Assembly (NCBI GenBank): GCA_963669155.1
Contig: OZ022591.1
Span: 6,462,851-6,526,850, forward strand
Direction of reading: 5' to 3'
Source: Arbacia lixula
Taxonomy: Eukaryota; Echinodermata; Echinoidea; Arbacioida; Arbaciidae
DNA length: 64,000 nucleotides
Made by a program: the position numbers and the translations under genes. Each line of letters begins with the position of its first letter. Within the stretch, counting starts at the first letter, position 1. Positions 57,859-64,000 of the stretch are shown in pieces. Below the pieces are notes generated by a model that was given only the letters and a program-made list of their open reading frames with translations, searched no databases and was not told the DNA's origin.

Positions 57859-60800
57859 GTGATGAACATGACAATGATAATGATTCTTGTGATTAAAGAA
57901 ATGACACTGCTGATCAGGCCAACAACAATGATGGTCTTGACGATGACAAAACTAATGATGATGACCTTGATGCTACCATACGGAATATCAAGAGCAAGGT
58001 CCGTACGCAAAAAATCCATTTATATGGCGCTTGTTACCTGCAGTGTGTTCTCCCTACGTGGCAGGTAATATATTTTCTCCAGCTAGAAATGTGCGAATGC
58101 CATATATAATCAACCTTGATGTATTAAAAACTACATTCGTTTCTGATGCTATGGATTGGCGCCCCCTATCCCCCCCCCCTTCCCCCATCTTCACCCAACC
58201 CAATACGAGTCCAAAGAATTAAATGCAGAATGGTTTCAGCTCACCGAGCGTCCAATGAGGGCGAAGAGTCGTATGTACGCCTCACTGAAAGGGTTGAGAT
58301 AGCTGGCGCTGAAGGTTGCCGTTACTCCTCCGATCTCAATGATCGTGATCCGATATCGAAAGCTCCATACCCCTGAAGAAACAAGATGAAGAGGGGTAAT
58401 AGAGTTATGCATGTCTGCTGCCCTCTATGGATATCCATGTATATGACACGCTGAAAAGATGGGCAGAGATGCATTACGATAATCCGTTGCATAGCCATGT
58501 TGTGTCTAATGCTGCGGATAGATTTAGGAAATAGAAAACGAGAATGGAACACTTACTGGAGCAAAATCCGAACCGGTTTTCCCGCCTGCCCGGCCGGCAG
58601 CGACACACCCCGTTGACGCACCTCTGGCTAAAAAAGTCACATCGGTTGAAGCATTCATCTGTATTCGACACAAGCAGAAATTGGAAAACACTTCTAGATA
58701 AAAATTTCCATTCTAAAAACATCTTTACAATGTTAGACTAATTTTATGAGCAAGACATCTACAGGCGTTCAAACATACGAGCCAAATTACATTCTTCAGC
58801 GTAAATAAAATTTAACCCGTCACAATGTCACTTTAAGTATCTGTTTTAGTAGAGAAAACATGCTATTTAATATGAACCAACGTTTTAATTACAGACACAT
58901 TTCATTATAATCTTTTTTATGAAGTTGATTCTAGGCGGGTTACATTATCCCTACGGTCCGTTGCCTACCTGTACATGTTGTCCCAACGCGTTGCATTCCC
59001 GGCACGCACTGACACTCCGGATTTTGCACCGTTCCGCCGCAAATCTCGTTAGGTCCGCATGTCACGGAGCCACATCGTTCCGCTGCAGGGTGCAGAGACA
59101 CACAGTATTGAATAAGTTCGAACGGCAACGGCTTAAAGGGATAGTCCACTTTAACTTTAAGTTGGTTTAAATAAAAGCAGATATGTGAAATAAACATATT
59201 AGTGAAGGTTTGACGAACATCGGTCAAAGGATATGATCTCTTTAAAGTACGGTATTATAATATCAGTGGCGAAGTTACTGTACTTGAAATATTTCAACAG
59301 TTAATGGAACGTCAAATATGTGGAGAGGCAACGGGGTAAGCTACCAGTGAGGAACATGTATTCCATGGCAACGGGTACCAATAGTGTCTAATTGCAGGAT
59401 CATTTGAAAGAATCATTTCAATACGATAGTCGTTACTACCAAACGAGACCCGCCATAAGTGTCCCGTACTCTCGAACACTTGTATTCCATATTGTTAATT
59501 CAAAATATTAGCAGTTCCATAATTGAAACTATTAAAATATTTCAAGTATGGCCAAATAGGTACAATCGACTTGTAAATATGAGCGTAATTTCTATTCACT
59601 TTCACTTGGTAAAGTACTAACTTGTAAGGAATCCTCAATTTCACTCGGGTGATAGATGCACATTATGCGTTTTTAATCAGCAGACAGTGGTGATGGGGTA
59701 TTATTCTAACTACACGTTTCTCGATGCATATTTTGTGTGCCTGTAAATAAACACTATATTGGGCACAGTTACCTTGCATATCAACTTGTATCATAAATCA
59801 TTCTACAGGCATTCATTCACATGGTAAATTGACGTTTGCTTCAATTCCCATTCCGTCTACAAACATAAGTTGATAGGTAAGGTTAGGGCTTAACATTGTT
59901 GACTTGTGGCAAAAGGTCTTTGCGAAGTTAATAATCTTAAAGGGTATTTGGAAGGCTTTCCTCATATAGACATAATGGTGAGTAACACTTACCTAAAGTG
60001 TCAGGTCCATCAGGAGGTAGTGTGGTGGATGAGGTGGATGCCAATGTTTCCGTTTGAAGTTTGGTTGTAGTCGCTAGGGTTGTTGGAGTCTTTTGCGTCG
60101 TGACCAAGCCCGCTGTTGGCCCCATAGTGTCCTCAGGTAGCGTAGTTTCACTAGGGACAGCTGCTGTCGTGGCGATGTTTTCTGGTATGTCTGTAGTGGA
60201 TTCATTTGGTGCTGCTGTCGTATGAGCTTCTTGGGTACGACTGATTGTTGTATCCTGCGGAGTTTCCGTATCAGAATCGCTCACCTTTTTAATGTCATCA
60301 GTAATGCGTTCTGTTGGGCTCGTCCCGGTATGGTCAGAGGTATAATCAGACCCTTTTGTCACAGTTTGGGTAAAGTCTTGCGTTGAACCGTAAGTAATAT
60401 CTCGGGTAGTTTCCGTGACTGAGTCAGTGATTCTTTGAACATCATCAGTAATGCGTTCTGTTGGGCCCGTAGCGGTATGGTCTGAGGTAAAGTCAGAAAC
60501 TCTTGTCGCAGTTTGGGTAAACTCTTCATTCGGACCAGAAGTAATACCTTGGGTAGCTTCTGTGACTGAGTCAGTGACTCTCTGAATATCATCAGTGATG
60601 CTTTTAGTTGGTGGTGTATCGCCATAGTCGGAGGTATGATCAGACTCTTCTGTTGCAGCTTGGGTATTTCCTGTGACCGAGTCTGTGCCTCGTTGAATGG
60701 CATCGGTGATGATTACTGTCGCGGTGAGTTCGGTATGGTATGAAGTAGTGTCCACTCTTTCTGTCACAGTCTGTGTAAACTCTCGAGTAGTTTCCATGAC

Positions 60801-63800
60801 TGAGTCTGTAATTCTTTTAATGTCATCGGTCATTTGTTCTGTTGCAGTCGTCTCGGTAGAGTCTAAGGTATATTCATATTCTTCTGTCGCAGTTTGGGTA
60901 AGTTCTTGAGTGAGGCGGGATGTTACCTCCTCAGTTTTTTCTGTATCAGAGTCTGTGATTCTTTGAACTGCATCAGTGATGCGTTCTGTTGGGCTCGTTC
61001 CGATATGGTCTGTGGTATAATCAGAATCTTCTGTAACATCAGTGACTCGTATTGTTGGAATTGTATCTGTATACTCTGAGGTATAAACATACCCTCCTGT
61101 CACATTTTGGGTAAAATCTTGCGTAAGACCGGATGTTATATCTTGTGTTGCTTCTGTAACTGAGTCAGTGATTCCTTGATTTTCATCAGTAAAGAGATTA
61201 GTTGTGCTCGTTTTGGTATAGTCTGACATAAAATCAGTTACCTTTGAAGGTTCCGTTGGTTCTTGAGTAGGACTGGTTATTAAATTTTGAGTTGTTTCTA
61301 TAGCAGAATCTGACACTCTCTGAATTCCGTCAGTGATGCGGTCGGTTGAGGTCATTTCCATATAGTCTGATGTGTAATCAGTTATAGCCGCAGGTTCTGT
61401 TACCTCTGGGGTCTTTTCTGTAGCAGAATCCGTCACTCTATTTATGCCGTCAGTGATGCGGTCGGTTGAAGTCGTTTCCATATAGTCTGATGTATAATCA
61501 GTTACTGCCGCAGGTTCTGTTACCTCTGGGGTTGTTTCTGTAGCAGAATCTGTCACTCTATTTATCCCGTCAGTAATGCGGTCGGTCGAGGTCGTTTCCA
61601 TATAGTCTGATGTATAATCAGTTACTGCCGCAGTTTCCGATACTTCTGGGGTTGTTTCTGTAGCAGAATTTGTCACTCTATTTATGCCGTCAGTGATGCG
61701 GTCGGTCGAGGTCGTTTCCATATAGTCAGATGTATAATCAGTTACTGCAGCAGGTTCTGTTACCTCTGGGGTTGTTTCTGTAGCAGAATCTGTCACTCTC
61801 TGAATTCCGTCAGTGATGCGATCGGTTGAAGTCGTTTCCATATAGTCTGACGTATAATCAGTTACTGCCACAGGTTCTGTTACCTCTGGGGTTGTTTCTG
61901 TAGGAGAAACCGTCACTCTATTTATGCCGTGAGTGATGCGGTCGGTTGAGGTCGTTTCCATGTAGTCTGACGTATAATCAGTTACTGCCGCAGGTTCTGT
62001 TACCGCTGGGGTTGTTTCTGTAGCAGAATTCGTCACTCTATTTATGCCGTCAGTGATGCCTTCGGTTGAAGTCGTTTCCATATAGTCTGATGTATAATCA
62101 GTTACTGCCGCAGGTTCTGTTACCTCTGGGGTTGTTTCTGTAGCAGAATCCGTCACTCTATTTATGCCGTCAGTGATGCGGTCGGTTGAAGTCGTTTCCA
62201 TATAGTCTGACGTATAATCAGTTACTGCCGCAGGTTCTGTTTCCGCTGGGGTTGTTTCTGTAGCAGAATCCGTCACTCTCTGAATTCCGTCAGTGATGCG
62301 ATCGGTTGAAGTCGTTTCCATATAGTCTGACGTATAATCAGATACTGCCGCAGGTTCTGTTACTTCTGGGGTTGTTTCTGTAGCAGAATCTGTCACTCTG
62401 TTTTTCCCGTCAGTGATGCGGTCGGTTGAAGTCGTTTCCATATAGTCTGATGTATAATCAGTTACTGCCGCAGTTTCCGATACTTCTGGAGTTGTTTCTG
62501 TAGCAGAATCTGTCACTCTGTTTTTCCCGTCAGTGATGCGGTCGGTCGAAGTCGTTTCCATGTAGTCTGAAGTATAATCAGACACTGCTGTGAGTTTTGT
62601 TACATTTTGAGTTGTTTCTGTAGCAGAATCTGTTACTCTCTGAATTCCGTCAGTGATGCGGTCGGTTGAAGTCGTTTCCATATAGTCTGAAGTATAATCA
62701 GTTACTGCCGCAGGTTCTGTTACCTCTGGGGTTGTTTCTGTAGTAGAATCCGTCACTCTATTTATGCCGTCAGTGATGCGGTCGGTTGAAGTCGTTTCCA
62801 TAAAGTCTGAAGTATAATCAGTTACTGCCGCAGGTTCTGTTACCTCTAGGGTTGTTTCTGTAGCAGAATCCGTCACTCTATTTATGCCGTCAGTGATGCG
62901 ATCGGTTGAAGTCGTTTCCATATAGTCTGACGTATAATCAGTTACTGCCACAGGTTCTGTTACCTCTGGGGTTGTTTCTGTAAGAGAATCCGTCACTCTA
63001 TTTTTGCCGTCAGTGATGCGGTAGGTTGAAGTCGTTTCCATATAGTCTGACGTATAATCAGATACTGCCGCAGGTTCTGTTACTTCTTGGGTTCTTTCTG
63101 TAGCAGAATCTGTCCCTCTTTGGATTCCGTCAGTGATGCTGTCGGTTGACGTCGTTTCCACATAGTCTGATGTATAATCAGTTACTGCCGCAGGTTCTGT
63201 TACTTCTGGAGTTGTTACTGTAGCAGAATCTGTCACTCTGTTTATCCCGTCAGTGATGCGTTCGGTTGAAGTCGTTTCCATATAGTCTGGTGTATAATCA
63301 GTTACTGCCGCAGTTTCCGATACTTCTGGAGTTGTTTCTGTAGCAGAATCTGTCACTCTGTTTATCCCGTCAGTAATGCGGTCGGTCGAAGTCGTTTCCA
63401 TGTAGTCTGATGTATAATCAAACACTGCTGTGAGTTTTGTTACTTCTTGAGTTGTTTCTGTAGCAGAATCTGTTACTCTCTGAATTCCGTCAGTGATGCG
63501 GTCGGTTGCGGTCGTTTCCATATAGTCTGATGTATAATCAAATACCGTTGTGGGTTCTGTTACTTCTTGAGTTGTTTCTGTAGCAGAATCTGTCACTCTT
63601 TGGATTCCGTCAGTGATGCGGTCGGTTGAAGTCGTTTCCATATAGTCTGACGTATAATCAGTTACTGCCGCAGGTTCTGTTACCTCTGGGGTTGTTTCTG
63701 TAGCAGAATCCGTCACTCTATTTATGCCGTCAGTGATGCGGTCGGTTGAAGTCGTTTCCATATAGTCTGACGTATAATCAGTTACTGCCGCAGGTTCTGT

Positions 63801-64000
63801 TTCCGCTGGGGTTGTTTCTGTAGCAGAATTCGTCACTCTATTTATGCCGTCAGTGATGCCTTCGGTTGAAGTCGTTTCCATATAGTCTGATGTATAATCA
63901 GTTACTGCCGCAGGTTCTGTTACCTCTGGGGTTGTTTCTGTAGCAGAATCCGTCACTCTATTTATGCCGTCAGTGATGCGGTCGGTTGAAGTCGTTTTCA
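50888..64000 (-). CDS. Gene C: transmembrane mucin-like protein, 5' end outside window
   Basis: Eleven exons in the window (about 1,900 codons): mucin exon 59993 to beyond 64000; EGF 58969-59082; EGF 58557-58658; SEA 58245-58372 and 57451-57667; cbEGF 56134-56280; linkers 55364-55444 and 54720-54785; TM 52968-53161; cytoplasmic 51744-52127 and 50888-51142. All joins keep phase. The order EGF-EGF-SEA-cbEGF-linker-TM is that of gene B, 8 kb downstream on the same strand, so they are paralogues. The layout also matches vertebrate MUC3/12/13/17-type membrane mucins. A heavily O-glycosylated ectodomain, a self-cleaving SEA and a short signalling-type tail are inferred. Signal peptide and any sushi modules would lie to the right of the window. 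The 3' end is either the TGA at 50888 or a further exon after CAG|GTATGA. Confidence 0.83.
51744..52127 (-). CDS. Gene C exon 10: cytoplasmic tail with YFGRVYDGSE
   Basis: A 384-nt exon, phase 0-0 (acceptor GCATAG|AA, donor GCG|GTATGT). MYFGRVYDGSE is at exon residues 17-27, matching the place of the motif in gene B exon 23. The rest is Arg/Pro-rich (RTRRRSDRPFLPPGVSRP), with no known domain. GC content is higher than in the flanking DNA. Confidence 0.82.
52861..52953. repeat. TTAACTCC-terminated mini element (93 bp)
   Basis: TTAACTCCTTCTCTGCCAG at the left and TTAAAGAGTTAA at the right give short inverted ends. It lies 15 bp past the exon 9 donor of gene C, just as its relative lies just past the homologous exon donor in gene B. 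Confidence 0.6.
52968..53161 (-). CDS. Gene C exon 9: transmembrane segment
   Basis: A 194-nt exon, phase 1 to 0, starting ETWQIITIVIG. A hydrophobic helix of about 27 residues contains a CCCC run (possible palmitoylation), followed by stop-transfer ARRRIHSKIRR. AMEKSMRRYP resembles AMRPTTKYRG of gene B exon 22. Acceptor TGCAG|AA, donor GAG|GTAGAA. Confidence 0.85.
53502..54132. repeat. Foldback element, about 630 bp
   Basis: The left arm (TTTTTGGCAAAATAATGTGG ... AAAAATGTCACTTTTCAAAA) returns inverted at 53,975-54,132 (TTTTGAAAAGTGACATTTTT ... TAATTTTGTCCAAAAA-like end). Arms of about 155 bp flank a 310-bp centre. It is in gene C intron 8, next to the transmembrane exon. Confidence 0.85.
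54720..54785 (-). CDS. Gene C exon 8: short linker
   Basis: A 66-nt phase 1-1 exon: ETIVTTLVNGSTTVLPIA then DGSL. Acceptor ATCAG|AA after a good pyrimidine tract, donor G|GTGAGT. NGS is an N-glycosylation sequon. Confidence 0.68.
55364..55444 (-). CDS. Gene C exon 7: Thr-rich linker
   Basis: An 81-nt phase 1-1 exon: TNGTAINATVLPTTGF then PATSSMDTET. Acceptor TTCAG|TA, donor G|GTGAGT. Possible N-glycosylation at NAT. A stalk piece between cbEGF and membrane. Confidence 0.68.
55800..55861. repeat. TTAACTCC-family element, partial
   Basis: TTAACTCCTTCTCTGC, then GGGAATAGTGTGTATTACCA, as in 52,861-52,953 but without the right end. Gene C intron 6. Confidence 0.55.
56134..56280 (-). CDS. Gene C exon 6: calcium-binding-type EGF module
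   Basis: A 147-nt phase 1-1 exon starting DINQCESSHDCSENALC, the calcium-binding EGF start. YTCECEDGFSDIYPTKLPGR and VCG follow. The DGFxD...LPGR segment is the same as in gene B exon 20, a clear homologue. Donor G|GTGAGT. Confidence 0.86.
56844..57025. repeat. (CA)n/(CATA)n microsatellite
   Basis: ACAC and ACATAC repeats in gene C intron between exons 5 and 6. His/Thr-rich frames here are not genes. The rest of this intron is AT-rich without features. Confidence 0.92.
57451..57667 (-). CDS. Gene C exon 5: SEA, second half with cleavage motif
   Basis: A 217-nt exon, phase 0 to 1. FYEGSIVAEY at residues 17-26 holds the Gly-Ser of the SEA self-cleavage site (57605-57610). The acceptor ACAAG|AT is acceptable rather than strong, so the 5' border could shift by a few codons. 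Donor G|GTATAT. Confidence 0.75.
57776..57863. repeat. (GAT)n microsatellite
   Basis: Imperfect GATGAT run in the intron that splits the SEA domain of gene C. Met-rich and Ile-rich frames here are artefacts. Confidence 0.9.
58245..58372 (-). CDS. Gene C exon 4: SEA, first half
   Basis: 128 nt, phase 1 to 0, the same length and phases as the three SEA first halves of gene B. It reads VWSFRYRITIIEIGG and LNPFSEAYIRLFALIG; the SEAY stretch aligns with TSEAYQQL of gene B exon 18. Otherwise it has diverged strongly. Donor G|GTGAGC. Confidence 0.75.
58557..58658 (-). CDS. Gene C exon 3: EGF module 2
   Basis: A 102-nt phase 1-1 exon: DECFNRCDF, QRC, GVCRCRPGRR, FCS. Six cysteines with the CRPGR turn also seen in gene B exon 17. 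Acceptor TACAG|AT, donor A|GTAAGT. Confidence 0.83.
58969..59082 (-). CDS. Gene C exon 2: EGF module 1
   Basis: A 114-nt phase 1-1 exon with six cysteines: ERCGSVTCG, EIC, PECQCVPG, TTC. Acceptor TGCAG|CG, donor G|GTAGGC. Counterpart of gene B exon 16. Confidence 0.83.
59135..59238 (+). repeat. Dispersed repeat (AAAGGGA...TCAAAGGA family), copy 2
   Basis: AAAGGGATAGTCCACTTTAA through GGTCAAAGGATATGAT, matched in the opposite orientation at 16,630-16,727. It lies in gene C intron 1; the remainder of that intron (to 59,992) shows nothing else. Confidence 0.65.
59993..64000 (-). CDS. Gene C exon 1 (in window): giant mucin repeat exon
   Basis: Open from the right edge to the donor G|GTAAGT at 59993, more than 1,335 codons and cysteine-free. 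Most of it is a 40-residue repeat with landmarks DSATETTPEVTEPAAV, TDYTSDYMETTS and TDRITDGINRVT. Toward the donor come older, diverged units (ESDHTSDY, ERITDDVQRITDSVTE) and then a Thr/Pro tail with TTTKLQTETLAS. Thr and Ser dominate, as in mucin PTS domains, but Asp and Glu are also frequent. The exon continues beyond the window. Confidence 0.88.
61270..64000 (-). repeat. 120-bp coding tandem repeats of gene C
   Basis: At least 22 units of exactly 120 bp run in register to the edge of the window. Variants such as TEGITDGINRVTN and PAETEPAA recur in non-adjacent units (near 62,060 and 63,860; 62,241 and 63,801), as expected from unequal crossing-over or gene conversion. Confidence 0.93.

Noticed and set aside
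57693..58068. Ile-rich and Met-rich frames resembling transmembrane helices
   Set aside because: Translations of the (GAT)n microsatellite in the intron of the SEA domain.

Overview
This is eukaryotic nuclear DNA from an animal: AT-rich, with short exons between canonical GT/AG introns, abundant microsatellites, degraded retroelements and foldback repeats. The protein modules (sushi/CCP, EGF, calcium-binding-type EGF, SEA, Thr/Ser-rich mucin repeats) and the genome texture suggest a marine invertebrate, perhaps a deuterostome such as an echinoderm or hemichordate. I cannot name the species. No rRNA, convincing tRNA, CRISPR or prokaryotic feature was seen.

Every protein-coding gene I can support lies on the minus strand. 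Three genes stand head to tail. Gene C (about 50.9 to beyond 64 kb, 5' end outside the window) has a huge Thr/Ser mucin domain of 40-residue repeats, then EGF-EGF-SEA-cbEGF, two short linkers, a transmembrane segment and two cytoplasmic exons. Gene B (42.54 down to about 16.0 kb, 23 exons, about 2,350 codons) has a signal peptide, six sushi modules, long Thr-rich repeat exons alternating with two SEA domains, then EGF-EGF-SEA-cbEGF, a linker, a transmembrane segment and a cytoplasmic tail. Gene A (6.76 kb to past the left edge, 3' end missing) has a signal peptide, four sushi modules and the start of a Thr-rich exon. Almost all splice junctions are phase 1. Each SEA domain is split by one phase-0 intron with a first half of exactly 128 nt. 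I reassembled exons by checking phase, splice sites and cysteine patterns by eye.

The membrane-proximal layout EGF-SEA-EGF-TM is that of vertebrate transmembrane mucins (MUC3/12/13/17 type). All four SEA domains keep the Gly-Ser of the self-cleavage site, so the products are probably surface mucins or receptors with a sheddable ectodomain. The cytoplasmic exons of B and C share a short motif (F/Y-Y/F-x-x-V-x-D-G-S-E), present three times in total, which may be a partner-binding site.

The locus has grown by duplication at several scales: a sushi triplet in B, a sushi pair in A, a 2.3-kb SEA plus Thr-rich unit in B including its introns, and tandem protein repeats of 45, 120 and 264 bp. Introns and intergenic DNA hold a large inverted minisatellite (3.9-6.2 kb, in intron 1 of gene A), a decayed LINE with a GAA tail (8.6-9.7 kb), a small poly(A) insertion with a 13-bp target duplication (43.26-43.40 kb), several families of foldback elements, and relics of a lost SEA exon.
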